Shown here: positions 1-8,121 of the stretch, piece by piece | How the letters are laid out: each line of letters begins with the position of its first letter | How positions within the stretch are numbered: position 1 is the stretch's first letter | Assembly: GCA_001689405.1 (NCBI GenBank) | Contig: LUJO01000005.1 | Coordinates: 58,978-122,977 of the forward strand | Reading direction: 5' to 3' | Origin: Candidatus Homeothermus arabinoxylanisolvens | Lineage (GTDB): Bacteria > Bacteroidota > Bacteroidia > Bacteroidales > Muribaculaceae | Length of the DNA: 64,000 nt | Position numbers and translations under genes: made by a program | Notes under the pieces: model-generated | What the model saw: only the letters and a program-made list of their open reading frames with translations | Told to the model about the DNA's origin: nothing | The model's database searches: none

Positions 1-536
1 TATGCCTTGATCAGCTTGTGCGCGTCGAAGGCCTGCGGTGTTTGTACGGCCCTTATGCTGCTGCGGTCTATAGGATGCGAGGCGCCGTTGTCTTCAATCA
101 TTCTCAGCGAGTCGGTCACCGGTATGGCCGGTATCGAGCCGGATGCATGTATAAGTCCGTCGATAATCCTTTTTATCAAAGCCGTGTCGATAAGCGGGCG
201 TGCGCCGTCGTGTACGGTTATTATGCCTTCTTCGTCGGGAGCTAATTTTATTGTGTCGACGGCGTTCTTTACCGATTGCCAGCGGGTGGAGCCGCCTATT
301 ATTATTGTCGGAGAGTGGAAGCCGTATTTACCGCACAGGCCCTCCCACAGCTTCAGGTGCTCCTTGCTGAGTACAAGCAGTATGTCAGAGTCGGGCAGGG
401 CATGGCGCATCCGGTCTATGGTGTGCATGAGCACGGGGCGTCCGGCGAGAGGCTGAAACTGTTTTGGACAGTCTGACCCGAAGCGTCTGCCGCTTCCTGC
501 CGCCACGATTATGTTGTATATGTTTTTATCCTTCAT
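1..536 (-). CDS. ispD: 2-C-methyl-D-erythritol 4-phosphate cytidylyltransferase, 3' end outside the window
   Basis: IspD makes CDP-methylerythritol from CTP and methylerythritol 4-phosphate in the cytosolic MEP route to isoprenoids. The reverse strand reads MKDKNIYNIIVAAGSGRRFG from the ATG at 536. It contains the glycine-rich CTP-binding loop, then PKQFQPLAGRP, a VHDGARPL segment and a VQTPQAF segment, all family signatures. About 178 codons are visible. A full protein has about 220-230, so the C-terminal fifth lies beyond base 1. A short -7 promoter box and a strong terminator lie just upstream, so the gene is probably transcribed alone. A second, fused IspD-like domain at 43486-44856 belongs to a surface-sugar locus, so this single-domain copy is the better candidate for the isoprenoid enzyme. 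Confidence 0.9.
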   Translation of the reverse strand, partial: MKDKNIYNIIVAAGSGRRFGSDCPKQFQPLAGRPVLMHTIDRMRHALPDSDILLVLSKEHLKLWEGLCGKYGFHSPTIIIGGSTRWQSVKNAVDTIKLAPDEEGIITVHDGARPLIDTALIKRIIDGLIHASGSIPAIPVTDSLRMIEDNGASHPIDRSSIRAVQTPQAFDAHKLIKA

Positions 537-541
537 CCATG

Positions 542-549
542 CAAAAATA
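542..549 (-). promoter_or_regulatory. candidate -7 box for ispD
   Basis: On the minus strand this reads TATTTTTG, matching the Bacteroidetes TAnnTTTG element. No TTG is visible at the expected upstream distance. The box ends only six bases before the ispD ATG, so a start of transcription at the usual distance would fall on or next to the start codon, which would give a leaderless message. Confidence 0.4.
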
Positions 550-573
550 ACGATTATGCTCCATTTAATAAAA

Positions 574-604
574 TAAAAAGGAGCTTATCTCTAAGCTCCT
601 TTTT
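574..604 (-). terminator. intrinsic terminator between lpxH and ispD
   Basis: The arms AAAAAGGAGCTTA and TAAGCTCCTTTTT form a near-perfect hairpin. Read on the minus strand it is followed by a T-rich tract. It would stop transcripts arriving from the ligA-sufT-lpxH operon before ispD. Confidence 0.75.
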
Positions 605-698
605 ATGGGTTTCCAATAGGTACAATTTCTAAGGTAAAAAAGATTGTTTTAGGTTTGTGCCACAAAGGTCAACCTTTTTTATTGATCAACCAAAGGAA

Positions 699-722
699 AA
701 AACATGTTACAAAACATGTTTT
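699..722. repeat. perfect inverted repeat in the lpxH-ispD gap
   Basis: Two 10-bp arms (AAAACATGTT and its complement) flank a 4-bp loop. Within it the 8-bp palindrome AACATGTT occurs twice as a direct repeat. On the minus strand a run of T follows, so it could be a weak terminator for lpxH or a protein-binding site. The rest of the gap from 605 to 838 is AT-rich and shows no gene. Confidence 0.5.
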
Positions 723-838
723 ATGGGTGTAAATGAAACACTTGTGTTGATAATGTGTTGACCGATAGTGTTGTATCTTGTTTCGTTTCGAAATGCGTTA
801 ATTGTGAAAAATAGTTAGAATGATACTCTGTTGTATTT

Positions 839-1588
839 TTATGATACAAATTTGCCGATTTTTACGGAGTTGCCGTCATAGCAGGCATAAGAAAAATGAT
901 GTATCCAGTCGCCGAGTATTATCACATGACAGTCGTCGGAAATGTTGTAATCGACCAGTACATGCCTGTGGCCGAATATAAAATAATCGATGTCGGGGTG
1001 GGCGGCGTGGTACTCCTTGGCAAATGTTATCAGCGCCTCGTTTTCGGGCCCTTCAAAGCGGGGCGTCTCTTCGCTGAAATTGCGGCTGTGCGATGACCAG
1101 TTGAGGGCAAACGGTATTGTCCAGCGCGGGTGGATCGCGGAGTAGAGTTTCTGGCAGATCTTATTGCGGAAAATGGCACGCATCATTTTGAACGCTGGTT
1201 TGAGGCGTCCTACGCCGTCGCCGTGCGACAGGAAGAATTTTTTTCCTTCTATCGTGACTTCGCTGTAGCCGTCTATGACCGTAAGCCCTATCTCGTCGCG
1301 CAGATAGTCAAACAGCCATATGTCATGATTGCCTATGAACCAGTATATCTTTACGCCTTCGTCGGCAAGAGTGGCCAGCGCTCCGAAAAATCTTACGAAT
1401 CCCCGCGGCACGACCGTGCGATACTCATACCAGTAGTCGAGCACGTCGCCGAGCATATATATGGCTTTTGCTTCATCCTTGACTGTCATCAGCCACTCTA
1501 CCACTCTCTTTTCGTATTCGAGCGGATTTTTAAGATAGGTGGCACCGAGGTGCATGTCTGATATGAAGTATGTATATTTTCGGTTCAT
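839..1588 (-). CDS. lpxH: UDP-2,3-diacylglucosamine diphosphatase-like metallophosphoesterase
   Basis: This is a calcineurin-like phosphoesterase of 249 residues, the size of LpxH, which hydrolyses UDP-diacylglucosamine to lipid X during lipid A synthesis at the inner membrane face. The metal-binding motifs appear in order: SDMHLG (10-15), GDVLD (47-51), GNHD (86-89), SHGD (121-124) and GHRH (206-209). It starts 13 bases after the stop of the sufT-like gene and so ends the ligA-sufT-lpxH operon. The motif set and length fit LpxH well, but related phosphoesterases share the fold, so the substrate is inferred from the family. Confidence 0.75.
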   Translation of the reverse strand: MNRKYTYFISDMHLGATYLKNPLEYEKRVVEWLMTVKDEAKAIYMLGDVLDYWYEYRTVVPRGFVRFFGALATLADEGVKIYWFIGNHDIWLFDYLRDEIGLTVIDGYSEVTIEGKKFFLSHGDGVGRLKPAFKMMRAIFRNKICQKLYSAIHPRWTIPFALNWSSHSRNFSEETPRFEGPENEALITFAKEYHAAHPDIDYFIFGHRHVLVDYNISDDCHVIILGDWIHHFSYACYDGNSVKIGKFVS

Positions 1589-1601
1589 TGCCGGTGTCGT
1601 T

Positions 1602-1922
1602 TTACAGGAAACCGAGGTCGAGTTTGGCTTCTTCGCTCATCATGTCCTTGTTCCATTCGGGTTCAAAGACTATGTTTATGTTTACGTTTTTTATGCCTTC
1701 TATGCTTTCGAGCTTTATGCGCGCGTCTTCAACGAGGAAGTCGGCCGCCGGGCAGTTGGGAGCCGTCAATGTCATGTCGATATTGAGGTTGGCGTCATCG
1801 TCCACCTCTATGCGGTATATAAGCCCCAGACTGTAAATGTCGACCGGTATCTCCGGGTCAAATACGGTTTTGAGCAGTGTTACCGCACGCTCTTCTATGT
1901 TCAGTTTCTCGTCAGGTGTCAT
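1602..1922 (-). CDS. MIP18/DUF59-family iron-sulfur assembly protein (SufT-like)
   Basis: This small protein of 106 residues has the MIP18 fold. It carries the hallmark DPEIPVDIYSLGLIY stretch (22-36) and a single conserved cysteine, C57, in TAPNCPAAD. SufT and PaaD-type relatives help deliver or mature Fe-S clusters in target proteins, acting in the cytosol. The gene sits 7 bases after the ligA stop and 13 bases before the lpxH-like start, so the three are probably cotranscribed. The link with a DNA ligase and a lipid A enzyme looks like an ordinary conserved operon rather than a pathway. The exact client proteins cannot be read from sequence. Confidence 0.8.
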   Translation of the reverse strand: MTPDEKLNIEERAVTLLKTVFDPEIPVDIYSLGLIYRIEVDDDANLNIDMTLTAPNCPAADFLVEDARIKLESIEGIKNVNINIVFEPEWNKDMMSEEAKLDLGFL

Positions 1923-1929
1923 ATGCTGA

Positions 1930-3942
1930 TTATTTTTCTATCATTTTTAAAAATGTGTCTTCGTCTATTATGGGTATGCCGAGCGACTTCGCTTTTTCGA
2001 GCTTGGCCGGACCCATGTTCTCTCCGGCGAGCACGTAATCGGTCTTTTTCGATATTGAGCCGCTGTTTTTACCGCCGTTGTTCTCTATCAGTTCTTTGTA
2101 TTCGTCGCGCGAGTGTTTGCTGAATGTGCCGCTGATCACTATCGTCTTGCCCGCAAGCAGGTCGGAGCTGTCGGCATCCGCGTTTTCGGGGAACGACATG
2201 TTTACGCCCGCATCCTTCAGGCGCCTTACGATATCGCGGTTCTCCGGATCGCTGAAATATGACTGTATGCTCTCGGCTATGCGCGGTCCTATGTCCTCTA
2301 TGGCGGTAAGCTCTTCGGCGCTCGCCTGCATTATCCGGTCGATCGACTTCATGGCTTTCGCCAGCTTTTTAGCGCCGGTTTCGCCCACGTACGGTATTGA
2401 CAGCGCATACAGAACGCGGTCAAAAGGCACCTGCTTTGAGGCCTCCACTCCTTCGAGAATACGGCTTACGGTGCGCGGGCCTATGCCGGGCAGCATTTTC
2501 ATGGCCTCGGCATGTACCCCGAGGGTATACAGGTCGGCCGGATTTTTTACCCATCCGTTGTTATACAGGTCCACGACCATCTCCTCGCCTATGCCGTCGA
2601 TGTTCATCATGCGTCGTCCCACATAGTGCTCTATGCGTCCGCATATCTGCGGCGGGCATCCCGATTTATTCGGACATATCCAAGCCGCTTCGCCTTCGAC
2701 TCTTGTCAGCGGGGTGCCGCACACCGGACAGTTTTTCACAAACTCTATCGGCTCCGAGCCGGGAGTACGCGAGTTTTTGTCCACGCCTGTTATTTTGGGT
2801 ATTATTTCACCGCCCTTTTCAACGTACAGCATGTCATGGTCATGTATGTCGAGGGTGCGTATTATGTCTTCGTTGTGCAGCGAGGCGCGTTTTACTATGG
2901 TGCCTGACAGAAGTACCGGCTCAAGATTGGCCACCGGAGTCACCACGCCCGTGCGTCCTACCTCAAACGATACAAACCGTAGTTTTGTCAGTGCACGCTC
3001 GGCTTTGAACTTGTAGGCTATGGCCCACCGCGGCGATTTGGCTGTGAAGCCGAGGTTGAGCTGCTGCCGGAGGCTGTTTATTTTGAATACAAGACCGTCG
3101 GTGGCTACGGGGAGCTCCTTTCGGGCTGTGTCCCAGTGCTCTATATAGCGGTCCACCGCGTCCATGTCGTCGAGCAGGGTCATTTCGGGCGATACCTTGA
3201 AGCCCCATGACGCGGCGGCTTTCATGTTGTCGTAGTGGTTGTCGTAGGGCAGATTGTCGCCAAGCATGAAATAGAGTATGGCGTCGAGTCCGCGCTTTGC
3301 CACTTCGGCCGAGTTCTGCATTTTGAGAGTTCCCGACGCCGCATTGCGCGGATTGGCGAAGAGCGGCTCTTCGTTAAACTCCCGCTCGGCGTTCAACCGG
3401 TCAAACTCTTTCCACGGCAGCAATATCTCGCCTCGTATCTCGAATTCGTCGGGCCATCCGCTGCCCTGAAGCTGAAGCGGTATGCTTTTTATGGTCATCA
3501 CATTGTCGGTGACCACGTCGCCCTGCTGTCCGTCGCCGCGCGTAACGGCTCTTACCAGCCGTCCGTGCTCGTAGGTAAGCGATATTGATGTGCCGTCATA
3601 CTTCATCTCGCCCACTATCTTGAAGTCTTCGCCCATGAGTCCCTCTTTGGCACGTCTGACGAAGTCGTTCACCTCTTCTATCGAGTAAGTGTTGCCCAGT
3701 GATAGCATAGGCCGTTTGTGGGCTATCTGGGTGAATGCCTTGTTTATGTCGCTTCCTACCCTGTGGGTCGGCGAGTACGGGTCGTCAAGCTCGGGGTGTT
3801 CTTTCTCAAGCTGTTCAAGCTCCTTCATCATCATGTCGAAGTCCATGTCCGATATTTCGGGAGCGTTCAGCACATAATAATTATGGTTGTGGCGGTTAAG
3901 TTCATCCCGCAGATAAAGAATGCGTTGTCTTGCAGAGTCCAT
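1930..3942 (-). CDS. ligA: NAD-dependent DNA ligase
   Basis: LigA seals nicks during replication and repair, using NAD+ to adenylate itself. The protein has 670 residues, the full family length. Visible parts in order are the Ia domain with the YYVLNAP stretch, the adenylated lysine K114 in KYDG, the nucleotidyltransferase and OB regions, a four-cysteine zinc finger (CPVCGTPL to ICPNKSGC, about 405-430), helix-hairpin-helix repeats, and a C-terminal BRCT domain from about 590. It heads a three-gene operon with the sufT-like and lpxH-like genes. A well-spaced promoter lies directly upstream. Confidence 0.97.
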   Translation of the reverse strand: MDSARQRILYLRDELNRHNHNYYVLNAPEISDMDFDMMMKELEQLEKEHPELDDPYSPTHRVGSDINKAFTQIAHKRPMLSLGNTYSIEEVNDFVRRAKEGLMGEDFKIVGEMKYDGTSISLTYEHGRLVRAVTRGDGQQGDVVTDNVMTIKSIPLQLQGSGWPDEFEIRGEILLPWKEFDRLNAEREFNEEPLFANPRNAASGTLKMQNSAEVAKRGLDAILYFMLGDNLPYDNHYDNMKAAASWGFKVSPEMTLLDDMDAVDRYIEHWDTARKELPVATDGLVFKINSLRQQLNLGFTAKSPRWAIAYKFKAERALTKLRFVSFEVGRTGVVTPVANLEPVLLSGTIVKRASLHNEDIIRTLDIHDHDMLYVEKGGEIIPKITGVDKNSRTPGSEPIEFVKNCPVCGTPLTRVEGEAAWICPNKSGCPPQICGRIEHYVGRRMMNIDGIGEEMVVDLYNNGWVKNPADLYTLGVHAEAMKMLPGIGPRTVSRILEGVEASKQVPFDRVLYALSIPYVGETGAKKLAKAMKSIDRIMQASAEELTAIEDIGPRIAESIQSYFSDPENRDIVRRLKDAGVNMSFPENADADSSDLLAGKTIVISGTFSKHSRDEYKELIENNGGKNSGSISKKTDYVLAGENMGPAKLEKAKSLGIPIIDEDTFLKMIEK

Positions 3943-3961
3943 AGGGCTTTATTTTAGATTA

Positions 3962-3993
3962 CAAAGATAATCAATCGGCGCAACATTTATCAA
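3962..3993 (-). promoter_or_regulatory. promoter of the ligA operon
   Basis: On the minus strand, TTG is followed by 21 bases and then TATCTTTG, which is the Bacteroidetes -33/-7 layout. The -7 box ends about 20 bases before the ligA ATG. Confidence 0.6.
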
Positions 3994-4013
3994 GGTCGTG
4001 TAAAGAAAAGTAT

Positions 4014-4050
4014 AAAGAAAAAACAGGGCGCGACTTGTGTCGTACCCTGT
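4014..4050 (-). terminator. intrinsic terminator of groES-groEL
   Basis: ACAGGG and CCCTGT pair around an inner CGAC/GTCG stem. On the minus strand the hairpin is followed by six T and a T-rich tract. It lies 28 bases past the groEL stop. Confidence 0.75.
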
Positions 4051-4077
4051 CCTGTATGGAGTATGTGTGGTTTTTAT

Positions 4078-5715
4078 TTACATCATGCCGCCCATACCTC
4101 CCATGCCGCCGGCAGGCATGGCCGGAGCGGGATTGTCCTCTTTCTTGTCGGCGATGACACACTCTGTGGTGAGGAACATGCCGGCTATGGAGGCTGCGTT
4201 TTCGAGGGCTACGCGGGTAACTTTGGCCGGGTCTATGACACCGGTTGCAAACAGGTGCTCATACTCGCCTGTGCGGGCGTTGTAGCCGAAGTCGCCTGTG
4301 CCTTCTTTGATTTTCTGTATGACAACGGCACCTTCGAGTCCTGCATTGGCCACGATCTGACGAAGCGGCTCTTCGATGGCGCGTTTGATTATGGCCACGC
4401 CGGTACATTCGTCGTCGTTGTCGCCGCATATGCCGTCAAGGCTCTCGATAGCGCGTATGTAAGCCACGCCACCGCCCGGTACTATACCTTCGGCTATTGC
4501 GGCGCGGGTAGCGCTGAGCGCGTCGTCCACGCGGTCTTTCTTTTCTTTCATCTCTACTTCGGAGGGTGCGCCTATGTGGAGTACGGCAACACCGCCGGCG
4601 AGCTTGGCCAGACGCTCCTGAAGTTTCTCCTTGTCGTAGTCGCTTGTCGTAGTCTCGATCTGAGCCTTGATCTGGGCCACACGCTGTGCTATGGCTTCTT
4701 TGGCTCCGGCACCGTTGACGATTGTCGTATTTTCCTTGTTTACGGTGATGGTCTCGGCCTGTCCGAGCATATCGATCGATGCGCCTTCGAGGGTCATGCC
4801 CTTTTCCTGCGAGATGACCACGCCGCCGGTAAGAACGGCGATATCCTCAAGCATCTCCTTGCGGCGGTCGCCGAATCCGGGTGCTTTTACGGCACATATC
4901 TTCAATGAGCCGCGCAGACGGTTTACTACGAGGGTGGCGAGAGCTTCCTGATCTACGTCCTCGGCTATTATGAGCAACGGACGTCCGCTCTGTGCAGTGG
5001 CCTCAAGGATGGGGAGCATCTCTTTGAGCGACGATATTTTCTTGTCGTAGATGAGCACGTAGGGGTGATCCATCTCGCACTCCATCTTCTCGGTATTGGT
5101 GACGAAGTAGGGTGAGATGTATCCGCGGTCAAACTGCATACCCTCGACGATGTCGACTGTGGTCTCGGTGCCTTTGGCTTCATCGACTGTGATGACGCCT
5201 TCTTTCTTCACCTTGCGCATCGCCTCGGCGATGAGCTTGCCTATCTCCGCGTCGTTGTTGGCCGATACACGGGCAACATCCTCGATCTTCTTCAGGTCGT
5301 CGCCTACTTCTTCAGCCTGACTCTTGATGTGGGCCACCACAGCTGCCACGGCTTTGTCGATGCCCCGCTTGATGTCCATGGGGTTGGCGCCTGCGGCCAC
5401 ATTCTTGAGACCTACGTTTATTATGGCCTGTGCGAGTACGGTGGCGGTGGTTGTTCCGTCGCCGGCGTCGTCACCGGTCTTTGATGCCACTTCCTTGACG
5501 AGCTGTGCGCCCATGTTCTGGAATGAGTCTTCGAGCTCTACTTCGCGGGCTACCGATACACCGTCCTTAGTGATGTGGGGTGCGCCGAATTTTTTCTCGA
5601 TAATCACGTTGCGACCTTTGGGGCCGAGTGTCACTTTGACAGCGTCGGCAAGTGCGTCAACGCCTTTTTTAAGCTCTTCGCGAGCCTTGATGTCAAATTT
5701 AATTTCTTTTGCCAT
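4078..5715 (-). CDS. groEL: chaperonin GroEL
   Basis: This is the 60-kDa chaperonin subunit, 545 residues, which forms the double-ring folding chamber with GroES in the cytosol. The start MAKEIKFDIKAREELK, the nucleotide-binding GDGTTTATVLA loop near residue 86 and the glycine-methionine tail ending GGMGGMGGMM are all typical. It follows groES by 24 bases in a two-gene operon that ends in an intrinsic terminator. No CIRCE operator is visible upstream of the operon. Confidence 0.99.
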   Translation of the reverse strand: MAKEIKFDIKAREELKKGVDALADAVKVTLGPKGRNVIIEKKFGAPHITKDGVSVAREVELEDSFQNMGAQLVKEVASKTGDDAGDGTTTATVLAQAIINVGLKNVAAGANPMDIKRGIDKAVAAVVAHIKSQAEEVGDDLKKIEDVARVSANNDAEIGKLIAEAMRKVKKEGVITVDEAKGTETTVDIVEGMQFDRGYISPYFVTNTEKMECEMDHPYVLIYDKKISSLKEMLPILEATAQSGRPLLIIAEDVDQEALATLVVNRLRGSLKICAVKAPGFGDRRKEMLEDIAVLTGGVVISQEKGMTLEGASIDMLGQAETITVNKENTTIVNGAGAKEAIAQRVAQIKAQIETTTSDYDKEKLQERLAKLAGGVAVLHIGAPSEVEMKEKKDRVDDALSATRAAIAEGIVPGGGVAYIRAIESLDGICGDNDDECTGVAIIKRAIEEPLRQIVANAGLEGAVVIQKIKEGTGDFGYNARTGEYEHLFATGVIDPAKVTRVALENAASIAGMFLTTECVIADKKEDNPAPAMPAGGMGGMGGMM

Positions 5716-5739
5716 AGTTATATATGAAGCTTTTATTTT

Positions 5740-6015
5740 TTATTCGTTTACAACAGCCAGAATGTCAGATTGACGCATGATGAGAAGTTTCTCTCCGTCA
5801 AGCTCTATTTCGGTTCCGGCATATTTGCCAAACATCACGATGTCGTTTTCCTTGACAACCATCTCTTCGTCCTTGGTGCCGTTGCCTACGGCGAGTACTG
5901 TGCCGCGCAAGGGTTTTTCTTTTGCGGAGTCCGGGATGATGATGCCCGAAAGGGTCTTTTCCTCAGCGGGAGTGGGCTTGATCAACACTCTGTCAGCTAA
6001 TGGTTTGATAGTCAT
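5740..6015 (-). CDS. groES: co-chaperonin GroES
   Basis: This 91-residue heptameric lid of the GroEL chamber begins MTIKPLADRVLIKPTPAEEKT. It contains the mobile-loop segment followed by SGIIIPDSAKEKP and the EIELDGEKLLIMRQSDILAV tail. It is the first gene of the groES-groEL operon. The promoter and a small palindrome upstream are described separately. Confidence 0.98.
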   Translation of the reverse strand: MTIKPLADRVLIKPTPAEEKTLSGIIIPDSAKEKPLRGTVLAVGNGTKDEEMVVKENDIVMFGKYAGTEIELDGEKLLIMRQSDILAVVNE

Positions 6016-6101
6016 AGTGATTGTTATTTAATATTGTTAGTTATATAATTTTGGATTATGTCTGTCATGTATCCGTGTGTTTAATATAGCATATACTGTG
6101 C

Positions 6102-6132
6102 CAAAGCGATTAGATGACATGTCAGTTGACAA
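6102..6132 (-). promoter_or_regulatory. candidate promoter of groES-groEL
   Basis: On the minus strand TTG is followed by exactly 20 bases and then TCGCTTTG, one base off the TAnnTTTG consensus. A 13-bp palindrome, TGACA-ATT-TGTCA (6127-6139), overlaps the -33 element. The leader to the ATG is about 85 bases. The HrcA operator CIRCE is absent. Confidence 0.5.
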
Positions 6133-6174
6133 TTTGTCACTTTTTTTCGCGTACACTATAGAATATATAACAGA

Positions 6175-6204
6175 CAAGGGCGTCATCGGTTTATGACGCC
6201 CTTG
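6175..6204 (-). terminator. hairpin downstream of the outer-membrane barrel gene
   Basis: Arms of 12 perfectly paired bases (CAAGGGCGTCAT and its complement) flank a 6-base loop, 38 bases past the stop of the barrel gene. No clear T-run follows on the minus strand, so it is a strong hairpin that probably ends or stabilises that transcript. Confidence 0.55.
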
Positions 6205-6242
6205 CGGTATTTAACAAACTTAAATCTCTAAATCGGTTATTT

Positions 6243-6770
6243 TTAGAAATTGTAATAGAAACCGAAAGTGATGTTACGTCCGTCAAGATTGACGCCGTAA
6301 GTCTTGCCGGCTTCCTTGAGGTCCTGATAACCCAAGAAACCTACATGAGCCACGAGGCTGAATTTTTCGGTGAGGTTCACTGCGAGACCGGGCTTGAAGC
6401 CGATTTCCCAAGTGCATTTTGAGTCGCCTTCGTCGGGTTTGAGGTAACCGATGCCGAAGCCGCCGTCAACGAAGAGGCTTACGAGGTTGTTGTCGGTGCG
6501 GAAGAAGGTGTAACGTGCATACGGGCTTATAGCGAAGCGGTTGTACATGTCTTTTTCCCAAGTGTAGTTAAGAGTGGCTCCGATTGCCCATGTCTCGTCG
6601 ATGTTGTAGCCGACTTCGGGGGCGATTGTGAATACGTCAGATTTTACTTTTTCATCTTCAGTTTCTACTGTAGAGTGAGCATAACCGAAAGCTCCACCAA
6701 TAAACCAATTCTGTGCTGATGCACCAAGCGCCATGACGGCGATTACTGCTAAAACAAATAACTTTTTCAT
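6243..6770 (-). CDS. small outer-membrane beta-barrel protein
   Basis: This protein of 175 residues begins with a signal peptide (MKKLFVLAVIAVMALGASA, cleavage before QNWF). The rest is made of short alternating strands such as WFIGGAFGYAHS, WAIGATLNYTW and ISPYARYTFF. It ends YYNF, with the C-terminal phenylalanine recognised by the BAM machine. It fits an eight-strand OmpA/OmpX-like porin-family barrel with no added periplasmic domain. Its function cannot be told from sequence. It stands alone with a textbook promoter and a downstream hairpin, suggesting strong, independent expression. Confidence 0.8.
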   Translation of the reverse strand: MKKLFVLAVIAVMALGASAQNWFIGGAFGYAHSTVETEDEKVKSDVFTIAPEVGYNIDETWAIGATLNYTWEKDMYNRFAISPYARYTFFRTDNNLVSLFVDGGFGIGYLKPDEGDSKCTWEIGFKPGLAVNLTEKFSLVAHVGFLGYQDLKEAGKTYGVNLDGRNITFGFYYNF

Positions 6771-6803
6771 GTCTAAATATCACTTAGGTTGATTAATGTT
6801 TTG

Positions 6804-6834
6804 CAAAATTAAGTAAATTTAAGCAAATATGCAA
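6804..6834 (-). promoter_or_regulatory. promoter of the outer-membrane barrel gene
   Basis: On the minus strand TTG is followed by 20 bases and then TAATTTTG, an exact fit to the Bacteroidetes promoter. The leader before the ATG is about 28 bases. Confidence 0.75.
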
Positions 6835-6893
6835 GTTTTTCGGGCAAAAAATTATTTGCACACCGAAAAGTGTTGTAAAAGGTTAAATAAGCA

Positions 6894-8105
6894 CTACATA
6901 TGTAGGTTGTGGCCCATGCGCTCTTTCTTGGTGCGCATATAACGCAGATTGTACTCGTTGGGCTTTACTTCGATGGGCACGTTTTCAGTTATCTCAAGTC
7001 CGTAGGCTTCAAGACCCACGCGCTTCACGGGGTTGTTGGTCATGAGCCGCATCTTCTTTATGCCTATGGCCCGGAGTATCTGTGCTCCCACACCGTAGTC
7101 GCGCTCATCGGCAAGATGTCCGAGGCATATGTTGGCGTCGACGGTGTCCATGCCGCCCTCCTGAAGTTTGTATGCTCTCATTTTTTCCATCAGTCCTATG
7201 CCGCGGCCCTCCTGATTCAGGTATATGACGGCTCCGCGCCCCTCTTTCTCTATCATTTCGAGGGCTTTGTGGAGCTGGTCGCCGCAGTCGCAGCGTTGCG
7301 AGCCGAATATGTCGCCTGTGGCGCATGATGAGTGTACTCTGACGAGTGCCGGCGCGTCGGAGCCCTTTATGTCGCCTTTTATTATGGCTATATGTTCAAG
7401 TCCGTTGCTCGTCTGACGGAATGGTATGAGGCGGAAGTGGCCGTATTTTGTCGGCATGTCGACTTCCACTCCCTGCTCGACGAGCGACTCCATTGCCAGA
7501 CGGTAGGATATGAGGTCTTTTATCGATATTAGTTTCAGTCCCCATTCGTCGGCCAGACGGCGAAGCTCGGGCAGACGGGCCATAGAGCCGTCTTCGCTCA
7601 TGATCTCCATGAGGGCCGCGGCCGGCTGCAGACCGGCGAGCCGTGCAAGGTCGACGGCGGCCTCGGTGTGACCGGCGCGTTTAAGTACGCCCTTGTCCTG
7701 CGCATATAGCGGATTTATGTGTCCGGGGCGGCCGAATGTCTCCGCTACCGATGCCGGGTCGGCGAGAGCTCTTATCGTGGCCGCACGGTCTTCGATGCTT
7801 ACGCCGGTAGTGCACCCTTCGAGCTTGTCGACGGTCACCGTAAACGGAGTGCCGAGCATCGAGGTGTTGTTGTCGACCTGATGGGGCAGTTGCAGCTCTT
7901 TGCATCGCGATATGGTCAGCGGCACACACAATACCCCCCGTGCATTTTTAAGCATGAAATTGACTTGCTCCGGGGTTATCTTTTCAGCCGCCACTATAAG
8001 ATCGCCCTCGTTCTCGCGGTTTTCGTCATCTACCACGATTACAAATTTTCCTTCTTTGAAGTCGTTTATTGCATCATTGATCGAGTCAAGTTTTATTTCT
8101 TCCAT
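6894..8105 (-). CDS. ribBA: bifunctional 3,4-dihydroxy-2-butanone-4-phosphate synthase / GTP cyclohydrolase II
   Basis: This 403-residue fusion catalyses the two entry reactions of riboflavin synthesis. The N-terminal half, from about 1 to 200, has the acidic DDENRENEGDLIVAA motif (26-40) and the GHTEAAVDLARLAGL segment of RibB. The C-terminal half is RibA, with zinc-binding cysteines in CATGDIFGSQRCDCGDQL and the GRGIGL loop. The gene starts 16 bases after the stop of the LptF/G permease gene, so it is probably its operon partner. That leaves no room for an FMN riboswitch directly upstream. Confidence 0.97.
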   Translation of the reverse strand: MEEIKLDSINDAINDFKEGKFVIVVDDENRENEGDLIVAAEKITPEQVNFMLKNARGVLCVPLTISRCKELQLPHQVDNNTSMLGTPFTVTVDKLEGCTTGVSIEDRAATIRALADPASVAETFGRPGHINPLYAQDKGVLKRAGHTEAAVDLARLAGLQPAAALMEIMSEDGSMARLPELRRLADEWGLKLISIKDLISYRLAMESLVEQGVEVDMPTKYGHFRLIPFRQTSNGLEHIAIIKGDIKGSDAPALVRVHSSCATGDIFGSQRCDCGDQLHKALEMIEKEGRGAVIYLNQEGRGIGLMEKMRAYKLQEGGMDTVDANICLGHLADERDYGVGAQILRAIGIKKMRLMTNNPVKRVGLEAYGLEITENVPIEVKPNEYNLRYMRTKKERMGHNLHM

Positions 8106-8121
8106 AAGTCAGGTGTTTGTC

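Noticed and set aside
4667..5773. Long antisense frames over groEL, carB, the sensor kinases and the carboxyltransferase
   Set aside because: They are shadows of well-recognised genes, rich in unusual H, Y, V and R composition, with no signal, domain or ribosome site.
6016..6242. CIRCE operator for groES-groEL
   Set aside because: I looked for TTAGCACTC-N9-GAGTGCTAA on both strands and found none.
8106..8121. FMN riboswitch ahead of ribBA
   Set aside because: Only 16 bases separate ribBA from the permease gene, too few for an aptamer, and the permease start region shows no RFN-like sequence.
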